A DNA stretch of 64,000 nt from Lethocerus indicus (GCA_019843655.1 JACDQD010000002.1:37878333-37942332); one strand, 5' to 3'; counted from the stretch's first letter, positions 1 through 10,995 are shown. Numbers and translations: made by a program. The notes: a model not told the origin generated them from the letters alone.

Positions 1-442
1 CGAACACTACAAACACGAGTCTGTGTTATCTGGCACACGACCTGCGTGAAAACATAAATTTTTTCCCGACCTGTTAACCTTTTATTGTTGTCCGTACGAA
101 ACAAACGGAAATGTAGCGTCATCGGCCGGTTTTCGATGCGGCATATTTTCTCTCGGCTAGCCCGAGAAATGAAGAAGAAGAAGAAGAAGAAAAAGATTTT
201 AAAGAGAGAGAAGGAAAAAAAAAATTGTTGAAAGGTGAAACCGGTTTTGTGTTTGGTCCCCTTAAATGGTCTCAACTGGGGGGGCCCCGGCGTTCATTCT
301 GAGCCCTGCCCCGGGTTTCACCGCTCCCTCTGTCCCCATTCCCCGGCCAAACATAGAGGCAGTATTCGTGTAAATCGATCAACTCTTATTACAGTCAATT
401 CAATGTGTGTAAACTTTACCGCCAGGGATTTTCGGAATAGCG
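1..442. other. Unassigned sequence with a GAA tract
   Basis: No gene or repeat was recognised here apart from a short purine-rich (GAA)n stretch at about 171-190. Open frames in this stretch have no recognisable domain. Confidence 0.4.
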
Positions 443-493
443 TAGATTTTCGCCCTCTCGCCGGTTTCGGCTGCTCGCCGTCTTCATTAGCAG
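443..493 (-). mobile_element. PLE arm fragment
   Basis: About 50 bp matches the pseudo-LTR arm found throughout the window (CTCGCCGGTTTCGGCTGC followed by CTTCATTAGC). It is the reverse complement of the hammerhead-like segment and has no visible ends, so it is an old fragment. Confidence 0.6.
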
Positions 494-1300
494 TGCCGGC
501 CACTTCGGCTCAGTTCCCTTTCCGGCAATCCTTCGTAACAGCATCCCTGCTTCCTTTTTGGGTTGTTCAAATATTTGAAATCGCGAATTTGAAATCTCTC
601 TACCAACAGAGAGTTCCAGACTGTATGGTCAATTTAGGTCGGGAAATAAACCGACAATGGAATATTGCATTTTGCCCCTCAGTAAGAAAATAATACGAGC
701 CGAGTCAATAGAAAATCCATTTTTCAATTAACTTTTTTTTTTTAATATCGCTTATCATTAACGGGACCCCACAATCGCGATACGGGCACGTTGATACGAT
801 TACGATAGCCTTCGTCAAATATCATTAAAATGACCGTCGGTGCAGAAAGCTCTTGGTACTGAATCGCTTTTTCCTCGTCTTCGGTCTCGAAAGTGGATCA
901 ATTTCAGAGTGAAATTCATCAGTCTTTAAGACGCTCACCGGTGACTTCATCGGGACTGGGCGGAGACTGAAATGGATTGAGCGCGGTGACGTGAAATATG
1001 CGTGTAAAACACGGCCATATTCGTTTCCATTGACGCAGCGTTGACATTTATTTCTGTCGGCCATTGTGGCCTGTCCTAATTTGGGGCCGTTCGCCGCGGA
1101 CGCCTGTATATTAATAATCATTTATTTATTCTTATTTATCGACAACGGTGGACGGGACAGAAGAACGGATTGAGTATTATTTGTAGTGGCAAGAATTATA
1201 TTGAAATATTTAATTTTTGAAGTAATTCAACTAGAATTGGCCAAACGTGTACCCGCCGATTACTTACTGCTTAACAAGCAGTTGAAATACTGTAATAAAC
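494..1300. other. Unassigned sequence
   Basis: No domain, RNA gene or repeat was recognised. Short open frames on both strands have no family features. Confidence 0.4.
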
Positions 1301-2053
1301 TAATTTGATATACCTGTTTTGTGGTCCGCGAGGGGTTGGAATACTGTAGGTTCGTGATGTTTCTTGTCTCCTCTCTCGCCGGTTTGGTCTTTTGCTAGAC
1401 CGGGGTTTCGGCTGCTCGCCATCTTCAGTAGCGCTCTGTTAGTCACTTTGGATGTTTTAACTTGGTGTAATAACTTTCGGCCAAACAGGGGGGAAAAATT
1501 GAGGACAGATACAAGGAACATATCAAAGCAATGAAATACAAAACAGATTCCAATTTCGCCGACCACATCATAAAATCCGGGCACGAAACAGTGAACATCG
1601 AAAGATCATTAAAGTTATTACACCCGGGCAAAAAAGGAAAAGAATTGATATTATAGAAAACATAAGAAAACACCATTATAAATGAGAAAATTAATTCCCA
1701 GGAGTGACGCGATATTTACCCCTATAATCCTCTTAAAGGATCACACCGCCCAACCATCACACCATCCCCTTCGGACAATCTGACTCACACTTTGAAAAAC
1801 GGATTAACAAAATCCGAAGACAAACATAATCCCCCAATAACAATAACAGAACACATATATATAAACGACTGTTATACTGACTAACAGTACAGTACATGTG
1901 AAAGTGACAGTGGGCAGTGAGGATGCCCCCTAAAAAACATCCAAAGTGCTAACAGTGACTAACACAGCGCTACTGAAGATGGCGAGCAGCCGAAAACCGG
2001 TCTAGCAAAAGACCAAACCAGCGAGAGGAGACGGAAACATCACGAACCTACAG
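1301..2053 (+). mobile_element. Penelope-like element, 5'-inverted arm + endonuclease + 3' arm
   Basis: This is the most informative PLE copy. It is bounded by an exact 13 bp target-site duplication, TACTGTAATAAAC, at 1288-1300 and 2054-2066. Order: a terminal tail (ATATACCTGTTTTGTGG) and an inverted pseudo-LTR arm (about 1301-1460), a plus-strand endonuclease remnant (1474-1656 and onward), a 3' untranslated part, then a direct arm with CTACTGAAGATGGCGAGC (about 1968-2053). PLEs are retroelements that code for a reverse transcriptase joined to a GIY-YIG endonuclease and are flanked by pseudo-LTRs in direct or inverted order. The reverse transcriptase is missing, so this copy cannot move by itself. 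The tail is present only at the left end. Confidence 0.85.
1474..1656 (+). pseudogene. PLE GIY-YIG endonuclease C-terminal remnant
   Basis: The plus-strand reading contains KIEDRYKEHIKAMKYK, then a D-x-NFADHIIKSGHE block and LKLLHPGKKGK, ending at a TAG. This matches the second half of the GIY-YIG endonuclease of Penelope-like elements: the conserved R-x3-EH and the following N-F-A-x-H-I-x-x-x-GHE. The N-terminal GIY and YIG motifs are lost at the junction with the inverted arm. A one-base frameshift near 1645-1656 separates the stop from the usual downstream ENIRKHHYK, which is readable in another frame to about 1683. In life this domain nicks target DNA for target-primed reverse transcription; this copy is dead. 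Confidence 0.8.
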
Positions 2054-2066
2054 TACTGTAATAAAC

Positions 2067-2926
2067 GTTATGCCTCAGACCTCACCTTAGGTACAGATCG
2101 TTGAGGCCCGTTTGTCGGCGACCTCGCCGTACAAAAATTTGGTTATTGCAATTTAGAGCTGTGACAATAAAACAGTGAAAATACGGTGATTTGTGTGATA
2201 ACGGCGCGAAAGTCCATTTTGCTCACCGCGTGCGCAGTTTTAAAACTGCCCGTTCAAATATCGGATCGATCGTTTCGAATATTTTCTTTCGGCCTCGAGA
2301 AACAGCCGCGCGACTCCTTTCAATCGTAACTATTTTTTTGAGCCTTCGGTTCAATATTTTTTTCTTCTTTTCTTAGTTCGGCCGTCAATAAAGTTAATAA
2401 CGACGGAACGGTTGTACCGCGTGCGGTAGGTATCTCGGGCCTTGACACGGTTATATTACCGAACGCCGTTCGGTTCGAAACGGCGGCCCCGCGCGCACTT
2501 TTCACTCTTTGCCCACGGCCCGCCTCCCGTGCCAATTCTCCCTTTCTCTGTAGGACAAGGACGATATGAAAGTTCCACAACCCCGAATTCCTTTCGTGTT
2601 CCACATTTCTCACACCTATTCGTCCAGTTTTTCTCTTTTCTCCCTGCATTTCCGGTCGTCCCGAGTTGTCTGTACCGCATTTTCGGTCCCCTTCCTCGTA
2701 TCAGTAAACTGCGGAAATTCCCGAGAACAGATTTTGCACTTTTGTATCTTGTACTCGTCGTGTAGCGCCCAAATTCAGCCTTTACAAAAAAGTCGACCTT
2801 CTTGTAGTAAGCTCAATACTGAATCGCCCGTTTCCCTTTCTTTGCGCCAAGACGCCAAATTTAATTTTTCAAGTAATTCAAATAAAGTAATATTTGACTG
2901 CAGCATGCAGAATTGTTGAAATATCG

Positions 2927-2929
<3 letters not shown>
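2067..2929. other. Unassigned sequence
   Basis: No gene or known repeat was recognised. The stretch is partly pyrimidine-rich (2560-2700) and has overlapping short open frames with no domain features. Confidence 0.4.

Positions 2930-2969
<40 letters not shown>
2930..2969. repeat. (TA)n microsatellite
   Basis: About 20 uninterrupted TA units, immediately left of a PLE insertion. Confidence 0.95.
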
Positions 2970-2973
<4 letters not shown>

Positions 2974-2987
2974 ATTCATCATTTATT

Positions 2988-3458
2988 AGTTTAACATACC
3001 TGTTTTGTGGTCTGCGAGGGGTTGGAAAACCGTAGGTTTGTGCTGTTTCCGTCTCCTCTCTCGCCGGTTTGGTCTTTTGCTAGACCGGATTTTCGGCTGT
3101 TCGCCATCTTCAGTAGCGCTGTGTTAGAGTCACTGTCGGCACTTTGGATGTTTTTCAGGGGGCATCCTCACTGCACACTGTCACTGTCACTTGTATACTG
3201 TGCTTAGTTTAACTGTACTTTAAAGGACCCTCCCCTCAACTCAAATAAGACAAAAATATAATTCCCCAATAACACAATAACAAGACACGTATATGACAAA
3301 CACCGCAGTACAAGTGAAAGTGACAGTGCACAAGACCAGCTAGACCGGTTTCTGACTGTAACTAACACCGGTGCTGGAGATGGGGCGGGCAGCCGAAAAA
3401 CCGGTCTAGCAAAAGGCCAAACCGGCGAGATGAGACGGAAACACCACGAACCTACGGT
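2988..3458 (+). mobile_element. PLE fold-back copy with 14 bp TSD
   Basis: Exact 14 bp duplication ATTCATCATTTATT at 2974-2987 and 3459-3472 flanks the copy. The left end is the full tail (AGTTTAACATACCTG) plus inverted arm. The right arm stops at CACGAACCTACGG without the tail. The middle (about 3205-3300) is a non-coding body segment shared with the copy at 12050. The hammerhead-like core in the right arm has extra A residues after GAAA. Confidence 0.85.
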
Positions 3459-3654
3459 ATTCATCATTTATTGTAAACGTATACTGATTGAACCGATAGT
3501 GGAAACTGAATGCCTCTTGTTACTCTGTTTTCATATTTTCCGCATTAAATAAAACAAATAACTTGGGTTACAACACGACGGGTAACAATTCGACGTACGA
3601 AACAGAACCTCCATCTCTCTGACAAAGCTTTTTTTGTAACTTCATATATAAGTA

Positions 3655-3878
3655 TAGGGTGTCCCAAAATTAACGCAATGGTTTGAATCGAACTATTGCT
3701 GCCCAAACTTTCATTATTTTTGAAATATTCTTCAACAATGAAAACACGTTGTTCTATCGTGTAACGCCCCCATTTGTACTGACCCTAAAATATCGGCTGT
3801 CAAATCGTTTTTTTTTTAATAGGGTTGCCCCAACTTTACTGCAAATTAAAATCTTGCGTTAATTTTTGGACACCCTAT
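3655..3878. mobile_element. TA-flanked mariner-type MITE (GTCCCAAAATTAACGCA family)
   Basis: Ends read TAGGGTGTCCCAAAATTAA and, inverted, TTAATTTTTGGACACCCTA, with TA at both outer edges. Two more copies lie at 7248 and 40824. It is about 224 bp and has no transposase, so it is a non-autonomous Tc1/mariner-type element. Confidence 0.8.
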
Positions 3879-4661
3879 ATATTACTTCGGGTTATAACCG
3901 ATTCAAATTGCGACCGGAGTAGTGACCTGAACGCCTGTACGCGGTTGCTAAAAATATTAAACTATTTTTTTTCTCTCTATTTTCTGTCAGTTTTACGCTC
4001 CCCGCGGATATTTTATTACAATCTAATCGCCATAATATCGAGGACGGGTCGGATTTCTAACCGCCGCCATTTAACCATCCGAGCGCTCGCTTCGGATAAA
4101 CTCCTGCGTATCGGCAGTCCTTTCTCTTCCACTTTCACGTATACCCTCCCCCCCCTCCCTCCCTCTCCGGGTGTGATAATAATAATTGTTCGGTGCGCAC
4201 GTGTGGGATATTCACGTGAAGGGCAATCGCGCTCCGAATGCCGCAAGAGTGACAATTCGGCGTAAAAGAAGTAGATTTAAAAAAAAAAAAAATTTTTTCC
4301 CGTTTCATATTCCTCCCAAATAAACAATGCGGCAAGGGTTTTCTCTAGAAGTCTCTCGGCAATTAGATAAAGTTTAAGTTTACGTGCAGATTTCTGACGT
4401 CATTCATCGCGTCCTGTTCGGCTTCTTTAGTCTCCGACAACGGGGGTTTTGATTTTATTTTTAAGTTTAAAAAAAAAATGTCGGAACGAGATAAACCGGC
4501 TTTCGCGACTAGATTTGAGTGTTTGAATCGGCACGTCCAGTGTTTCGAAAGAAGCCCACTTCACAAAAGGTTTTTGTGAAAAACTCGATACTTTCGAATA
4601 TCAATGATGGCAATATCGTTGAATACGGAACAGTGAAGTTTTTAATCGTGTTAAGCATCTT
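3879..4661. other. Unassigned sequence
   Basis: No gene was recognised. The segment 3945-3990 (AATATTAAACTATTTT, then a pyrimidine tract ending TCTGTCAG) resembles the sequence just upstream of the splice-like motif at 5234. Confidence 0.4.
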
Positions 4662-5010
4662 TTGTCACTCCCCACACCCGACTCAATAGAATCGACTTAA
4701 AGAGAAAATTTGGACTCTTAAGGCCGTTTATTGAAACGGACTTCGAAATTGACCTTAAGTAACAAACTGACGGTATACAAAGCGATACTTAGAAATACGG
4801 TATAGAGCTTTGGGTTCCACAAGGAGATTTCAGTCAAAAGTCCTTCGCACCATCCTTAATGCTCCCCCCACCCCCGCCACAGGGGTATGTTTCTAACCGG
4901 ACAATCCACCATGACCTCAACATACCCCGTGACAGTGGACGAAGTCGCAAAATCCCGGTTCCCGCGAAGTTCCACTCGTTCAGTCCCTCTTTCCTCTCTT
5001 ACATACATGT
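4662..5010 (+). mobile_element. Jockey-type LINE 3' fragment
   Basis: Broken plus-strand reading matches the C-terminus of Jockey-clade reverse transcriptases as seen in the other copies here: TLSNKLT-x-Y, then YGIEL(W), FQSKVLRTILNAP, YVSN-x-TIH and the final KFHSRL region. Frameshifts and a C-rich insertion near 4865 disable it. Confidence 0.75.
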
Positions 5011-5927
5011 GAAATAAAAAATCAATTTTAACATTCATTTTAGTGTTCAACACTAATATGCAACCGAATGAATGATGATAAAGATTGAAAAGTTATATCC
5101 TCAATTCTGTTTTGTGTGAAGCCGTCGTATTCAATTTTTTTTTCTCCACATTTTGTTCGTTTCTTTTTGTCAATTGTTCCGACGTATTTGACAAAAAATA
5201 TTAAACCATCTTTTTCTCTCTTTTCTGTTCGTAGGTAAGGGTCGACTAAGAAACCGATCTAGGGTTAAGAGGTTGGAGTAAAATGTACTGTACGCACAGG
5301 CCGTCGGGGCGGTACTCCTCCTGTATTTTTTACGAAACGGTTTGAGCACCCACTTGAAATTTCGATTGTAATATTGTTTTTCCACCGCTTTTTAAATACC
5401 CCCGAATCGCCCCCACCCCCCAGTGGGGGGCACACGGCTCACGGCCGGAACCGGTCCCTGTATATGGTAAATGGGTCGTTAGCCGAAATGCGCGAATTTT
5501 CGGTCGTGTTCTCCCTCCGACCCCTATGTCGATTAATTCGTTTTTAAGCGCTTGGCAGTTCGCCTTGGCATTAGGTGCAAGTCGTCCCACCACGGACGCC
5601 TCTCATATATAAATAATATTTTTTTCTTTATAGCCGCACAACGCTTTTTTTTTTTTCACTCAAACTTTAAAATATCATTAGGGCTTAAAAACGATCATCT
5701 TGTGCGCCGTCTACTGCTCGATATTTTACTCTTAATTTTGGCAACATCGTGTCGCTGACACTGAACCAACAGGCACCGTAATCATTTAGAAAGCGTAAAA
5801 ATTATTTTACGCCATGAACCGCTCCTACTTGTTGTTATATACGTGTATGTATAATCGGGGGATAATGTAGACTACAATATATACTGGGTATTGGCACAGA
5901 TACCGTTAAAAGGGTACAATACAATAT
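5011..5927. other. Unassigned sequence containing a splice-like junction
   Basis: No gene was recognised. The notable feature is the pyrimidine tract, TAG, GTAAGG arrangement at 5234|5235, described separately. Confidence 0.4.
5214..5245 (+). promoter_or_regulatory. Juxtaposed 3'/5' splice-site-like motif 1
   Basis: A pyrimidine-rich run (TTTCTCTCTTTTCTGTTCG) ends in TAG at 5232-5234 and is followed at once by GTAAGG. A 3' splice site abutting a 5' splice site is the layout of a recursive-splicing ratchet point. Similar junctions occur at 28614 and 54976. It could equally be a feature of a dispersed repeat, since flanking bases are also similar. Confidence 0.3.
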
Positions 5928-6572
5928 ATTAGGGCGTCCCATAAGTTTCATTCCTTTTTCTAATATGAAATGAATGCACAGTATTTACTGTTTAAGATAT
6001 TATTTATTAGATATACCTGGTTTGGTCTTTTGCTAGACCGATTTTTCGGCCGCTCGCCATCTCCAGCAGTTTCGTTAATCCGTGATTAACGAAATCCAAC
6101 CCAAATAAGACAAACATAATAGCAATACAACTGACAAACACTACAGTACAAGTGAAAGTGACAGTGGGCAGTGAGGATGCCCGAAAAACATCCAAAGTGT
6201 CCGACAGTGACTCTAACACAGCGCTACTGAAGATGGCGAGCGGCCGAAACCCCGGTCTAGCAAAAGAACAAACCGGCGAGAGAGGAGACAGAAACACGAC
6301 GAAACTACGATATTATTTATTTTGTCATATAAAGAAACCCTCTCGCCCTATTACTTTCTTCAGGAAGCCTCATTACGCCTTCTTTCCAAAACTGTTGTGT
6401 TCTGGACAAGAAATAATGCTGGAGGTGGCCATTTTGGGCACCAGATTGAAATTTCCCTCTCTAAATCTTTTAAACCAGTTATATATAATAGTTATAATAC
6501 TTATGGACACAAGCAGAACCGGATAAGGCCGTTCGTAGCGCGTAGAGAAAGAGACTTTTGGGACATCCTAAT
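5928..6572. mobile_element. TA-flanked mariner/Tc1-like element, interrupted by a PLE
   Basis: The left end TATTAGGGCGTCCCATAAGT is matched in inverted form by ACTTTTGGGACATCCTAATA at 6553-6572. Part of the interior (about 6440-6482) resembles 49240-49280, where a second such end occurs. A PLE copy lies inside at 6009-6308. No transposase was recognised. Confidence 0.55.
6009..6308 (+). mobile_element. PLE fold-back copy with 13 bp TSD
   Basis: Exact 13 bp duplication GATATTATTTATT at 5996-6008 and 6309-6321. The left tail and arm carry an internal deletion (ATACCTG joined to GTTTGGTCTTTTG). The right arm ends at CGAAACTAC without the tail. It is nested in the TA-flanked element 5928-6572. 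Confidence 0.85.
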
Positions 6573-6689
6573 ATATCGTTATTGTCCTTTTAACTGCAGC
6601 GCGTGATGCACAATTGCGCTGTACAACTTTACGGATGTTTCCTTTGTGCCGTGTTGTACGATTTTTGATTTCTCGGCGTATGAAAATAA

Positions 6690-6890
6690 CGATGGGCTCC
6701 GACGGCCGCGCGGATGTGAGTCATGCGCATAGCGATCGGTGGGTGGATGACGTCAGAGGCCCCGCGCGTTCGTCCCTCACCTGGGTGACGTCCGCCCAAC
6801 AAAAGGATGTGTCCACTTTTTATGCAAATTGCAATGGACAATGGAACTTTGGTGCGGGGGGGTGGGGGTGGGGCGGTTGGAGGGGGAGGG
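6690..6890. promoter_or_regulatory. Cluster of transcription-factor-like motifs
   Basis: Within 200 bp of non-repeat, GC-richer DNA lie TGAGTCA (AP-1 type, 6717-6723), the palindromic CRE TGACGTCA (6748-6755), a CACCTG E-box (6778-6783), a second TGACGTC (6786-6792), an octamer ATGCAAAT (6822-6829) and a GC box GGGGTGGGGCGG (about 6866-6876). The density of exact consensus sites suggests an enhancer or promoter, but no adjoining gene is visible. Confidence 0.35.
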
Positions 6891-7011
6891 TACTGTTGTT
6901 ATTGTCCCTATGCAAAGTAGATATGGCCTCTCTATCGACCCCGATATTCGGGACATGCAGTAGCCGAAACTGGAAAATCCGATAACTATGTATATACACG
7001 CATACAGTGTG

Positions 7012-7120
7012 ATATCTCTAAGTTGGACTTTAAGCTACACTTTCACCAAAAATGAGACAATTCCGTCAATTAGTTTGCAAGTTATTGACTGTTAAACAGT
7101 GGATACATTTTTTTGACCCC

Positions 7121-7126
<6 letters not shown>
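7012..7126 (+). mobile_element. Single end of the long-TIR mariner family
   Basis: About 115 bp matches the right end of the element at 47482-48017 (CACCAAAAATGAGACAATTC, then GTGGATACATTTTTTTG and CTCTGTA). The other end is absent; a (TA)n tract follows. Confidence 0.7.

Positions 7127-7181
<55 letters not shown>
7122..7181. repeat. (TA)n microsatellite
   Basis: About 29 TA units beginning at the outer end of the mariner fragment. Confidence 0.95.
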
Positions 7182-7182
<1 letters not shown>

Positions 7183-7247
7183 AGATGGTTTGTTCTTGAA
7201 TCACTTTCTGCTTCTATCAGCCTGAAGACCGACGCAGACATCCTTCT

Positions 7248-7456
7248 CGGGATGTCCCAAAATTAACGCAAGATTTGAATCGAACTGTGGCTGCCAAATT
7301 TTCATTATTTTTTAAATATTGTTGAACAATGTTCCATCGTGTAGCGCTCCATTTGTTGTACCGGCCCTAAACTATCGGCTGTCAAATGGTTTTTTGCCAC
7401 AACTTTACTGCAAGAATTGTGTCGAATCTTGAGTTAATTTTGCGTTACACCCTGTA
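7248..7456. mobile_element. Mariner-type MITE (GTCCCAAAATTAACGCA family)
   Basis: Same family as 3655-3878, with ends GGGATGTCCCAAAATTAACG and a degraded right end (TTGCGTTACACCCTGTA). The interior ATCGGCTGTCAAATGG and GCCACAACTTTACTGCA blocks are conserved. Confidence 0.75.
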
Positions 7457-8796
7457 TATTACGCGGCCCAACCCTCGATATTAAGTGCCCGCAATTTCGC
7501 TTGTTTGCACAGCTTTCATCGTTGCACACTTCGCAGACCACGAAACCGCACAATTTCCTGCCTAACGAAAAGGGTCTGACACCTTTGAAGCGCACACTAA
7601 TTCACAGTGTACGGTCCCACCGGTCTAACCTCGGCCCCTTGACAACGTATCGATTGTATATCGATATATCGCCCGCGTTATTTTTCTATACACTGAGGAT
7701 AGGAAATATCGAATCGAGGACATATATCGATATATAATACACTTGTGCGATTCGTGAATTGTGGGGGGTAAATTGAATCTAGAAGCGTATTATAAGAAGG
7801 TTAGCTAGACAACAGTTGTTGTGTGAACGTGACAGCCGGCCGCGTGTTGTGTTGTGTCACACAGTGCAAAGTTCACACGGGCGATTGACGACGAAGCCTC
7901 TCGAACGACACTTGAAAAAGCTTCAAAAGTTCCGTTTCACCGACTTGCGGACTTGCGGCAAGGTGCTTCGGACTTCACGGACGAGACTTCATTCGCCCAA
8001 ACTGAACAGTTTCTCTTTATTGTCACTGGGTTACAATCGACTTATATTTTTAAGTACAATCGCGGTATTTTCGACTCGATAAAAGAAACCGCCCAAGGTG
8101 GTGGCGTGGCGTCTAAGCCGTATTGAGTATTGAGTATGATTCGGAGTACTTTCGATTGAAATCTCTCGAATTCTGGCCACGATGCAATTAGTAGTAGAAC
8201 ACCATTCCGTATTTCCTCTTCGGTTTCATATGCTGTAAGTTTGTTGTATGTTTTAAGTCGATACTTTTGTGTACGGGGATTCAAAGTCTGTCTAAGTAAA
8301 GGGTGGGGCCGCTACTGAAGTGAGAATTTGAGTTAAATTTAAATCTCGAATAAATTTGTTTTCTATTGTTTATCGCTGTACAGAACAACAATAAGTGGGA
8401 GTGATATTGTTGAAACAAAGGAACAAAAGAAGAGAAACCCACTAGCTTCTCTCTCTCTCTCTCTTTTATTCTTTTTTTTTTATAGATTATACTTTGGTTT
8501 ATGTTTTGTCACGTAAGTCACGAGGCCGCTTCCTTTTTAGGCGCCCGTGTGGAACATGTGGGACGTCGTGAGTAAGTAGAGCTTGGGACTAAGGGAATCG
8601 CGCGCTACGATTGAAATTTACTGAATCAAATTTACTACAATTTAGTGTACCCAGACTTGAATTTCCTTAAGGCCGGTTCACTTTAGTCAACCCAACTGAA
8701 CACCACTGTCGGTGAAGTGAAACCTTAAAAATAACACGCTATTGTGGGCTTTCTGTTGAGACCGAGGTCGGTGCATAGTTTTTACCCATTATATGT
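7457..8796. other. Unassigned sequence
   Basis: No gene or known repeat was recognised. A short CT run lies at about 8449-8463, and GAT/ATATCGATATA-type palindromes at about 7663-7735. Confidence 0.4.
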
Positions 8797-8972
8797 ATTG
8801 GGGGTACCCAAAAGTAATCGACATTTTGACTTTGGAACTCATTTTATTTTGCCAGAAAAAGAAACTTTAATTATTAATCTACTATATATTCACCGATATC
8901 GACAGCTCTCCGCCGCCATTTTTCCGGCAAATTTTCAATTCCCCTCTTGAAGAACTCCTCAAGACCCAAATA
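8797..8972 (-). mobile_element. Internally deleted mariner (220 bp family)
   Basis: The outer end GGGGTACCCAAAAGTAATCG is followed by the 3' untranslated part and, read on the minus strand, the transposase C-terminus ending in ISVNI/GEY-type sequence. The second terminal repeat has been lost to a TA tract at 8970-8991. Confidence 0.75.
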
Positions 8973-9659
8973 TATATATATATATATATATCGTAACAAC
9001 GTGAAAAAGTAAATTTTTGAATAAACCTCCCAACTTTTGGAAACGCGGACGTTACAACATTAAAACGATGACTCGACTCGAAACCGGTCTTTATTGTCAC
9101 GAAATTTTTTCCCACGTTCATTTCTTTCTGTGCCCCATTCGCCTTCTTCTGAAAACCTTCCTCGTATCTTGTGTTGCGGCCAACGTGTTTCTATAATCAG
9201 TTGTACCTCTGTACCTCGGACTTTCCTTAGTTTTCAGTCTCCAGTCTCTGCCGTAACGTAATCGATTTTCTTTTTCCTTTCCGTCGATAGATTAAATTTA
9301 TTCCCGCCTTGACACATTTGAACGGACAATCTCCACAGTCGCGGAGGTGTGTGTGGGTTGGAGGTGGAGGAGGAGGAGGAGGAGGAGGGCGGTTCGTGCG
9401 CGTGACCACGACCGATCGGTCGTTGCATTGTTCGATGAAAATCAAATTGGGCGCTCAAATCGGATTTTTATCTGTTTTGTTTTCAAAACAACAATCGCCA
9501 AAACGGGACGTGATCACCGTCAGAAACGTTCGTCCATCCTCCGTTCGCCGATAACAGACCGCGAACAGATCCGGACGTACGATAAACAACGCGAAACAAA
9601 TTGAGCCTGTTATCGCGCTTTGTGCTTTCAAGACAACAGGATGATTATCGGTGTTGAAG
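8973..9659. other. Unassigned sequence with a GGA-rich tract
   Basis: No gene was recognised. A (GGA)n-like run at about 9358-9390 could form purine-rich structures and makes long but uninformative open frames. Confidence 0.4.
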
Positions 9660-9788
9660 GGCCGGGAATAAAATTAGATCGTCAGTGGATGCACTTCTAA
9701 AAAAGAGAAAAACCATAGAAAAATTGGGTACCGGACATCACAATTGACCTTAGCCAACAAACTCACAATGTACAATGCCGTACTATTA
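9660..9788 (+). mobile_element. Jockey-like fragment, first copy of a local duplication
   Basis: The segment from GGGCCGGGAATAAAATTAGA to ACAATGCCGTACTAT recurs at 10109-10259 with small differences. Its end reads as the Jockey TLANKLTMYNAVL block. In both copies a deleted mariner sits at the same junction. Confidence 0.6.
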
Positions 9789-9966
9789 GGGGTACCCAAA
9801 AGTAATCGACATTTTGACTTTGGAATTCATTTTATTTCGCTAAAAAAAGAAACTTTAATTATTAATCTACTCTATATTCACCGATATTATCGACAACACC
9901 GCCGCCACTTTTCCGGCAAATTTTCGAATTCCCCTCTCTCTTGAAGAACTCCTCAAGACCAGAATA
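9786..9966 (-). mobile_element. Internally deleted mariner (220 bp family)
   Basis: The outer end TTAGGGGTACCCAAAAGTAA and the C-terminal codons are present. Instead of ending at the usual inner junction, the sequence continues to about 10085 into a tract whose GGACCAGAAA-x-GCGGT block also occurs near 39530. Confidence 0.65.
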
Positions 9967-10108
9967 AGGCTCTTTTGCCCAAAAACCGCTTTTCTGGTCC
10001 AATTTCGCGCCCAGACACCACCTTTTTTTGGCAAAATATAGGTTTTTCGACAATTTTCCCACATCGATCCCATATTCCACCCCCGAGTGCCACCGAACCG
10101 AAGTTAAA

Positions 10109-10660
10109 GGGCCGGGATTAAAATTAGATCGTGAGCGATTGATTCTGTGTGTCAGTGGATGCCCTTCTGAAAAAAAGGAAAAAACAAACTGAAAAATCGG
10201 GTAACGGACATCGCAATCGACCTTAGCCAACAAACTCACAATGTACAATGCCGTACTATATTAGGGGTAGCCAAAAGTAATCAACTTCAACTTTGGAATT
10301 CATTTTATTTTGCTAAAAAAGAAACTTTAATTATTAATCTACTATATATTCACCGATATTATCAACAACTGTCTGCCAATTTTCTGGCAAATTTTCGATT
10401 CCCCTCGTGAAGAACTCCTCAAGACCAAAAAACATTGAATTGTCGACTACTTTTGGGTAAACTTAACATCCAATTGAACTATGGGGTTCCACTAAGAAAT
10501 CAACACATCGCTCCCATCCAAAGGTTCCGGTCAAAAGTCTCAATGTCTCTTAACCGAACAATCAACAACGACCTCAACATACAGACAGTCGACAAAGTCG
10601 CTGCAAAATCACGATTCCTCAAGAGTTCCATTCCCGTCTTTCTCCCCATTTACCACCGTT
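10109..10660 (+). mobile_element. Jockey-type LINE 3' part, interrupted by a mariner
   Basis: The left part (10109-10259) reads DLSQQTHNVQ/TLANKLT-like sequence. After the mariner insertion the reading resumes at about 10472 with ELWGSTK-, FRSKVSMSLN-, NNDLNIQTVDKVAAKS and FLKSSIPVF. The order matches the Jockey reverse transcriptase C-terminus. Frameshifts make it inactive. Confidence 0.7.
10259..10467 (-). mobile_element. Internally deleted mariner nested in Jockey
   Basis: Complete 220 bp family copy with both ends: TTAGGGGTAGCCAAAAGTAA on the left and GTCGACTACTTTTGGGTAAA on the right. It splits the Jockey reading at 10109-10660, so it is the younger insertion. Confidence 0.75.
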
Positions 10661-10704
10661 CATTATTACCCCCTTCCTCGCGTTTCACTTTTTCGCAGTT
10701 CCCA

Positions 10705-10995
10705 GTAGGTTGCAATTGGTACACGTGTATATTTTCACGTGTTTGTCTCGATAAAGAAACCACCCCGATGATGGCGCTTTTGACACGGTTTAACTCTACT
10801 GTCCGAGATGATTTCTGGATGGGTAAGAGGGAAAGGGACTGAACAGGAGTGGATTGGGATGAGGTCGGGTGTTGTGGGTGGATTGTGCGGTTAGAAACAT
10901 ACCCCAGGGGGAGCATTAAGGATGGTGCGAAGGAGTTTAGACTGGAATCTCTGGAGGCGAGGGATGTCTTGGTGTGGAACCCAATAGCTAACACG
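10705..10995 (-). mobile_element. Jockey-type LINE 3' fragment
   Basis: The minus strand reads FQSK/SLNSFAPSLMLP, GYVSNRTIH and HPTSSQSTPVQSLS, as in the other copies. It is followed by the shared 3' untranslated block (TTTATCGAGACAAACACG on the minus strand), also present at 43575. Confidence 0.7.
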
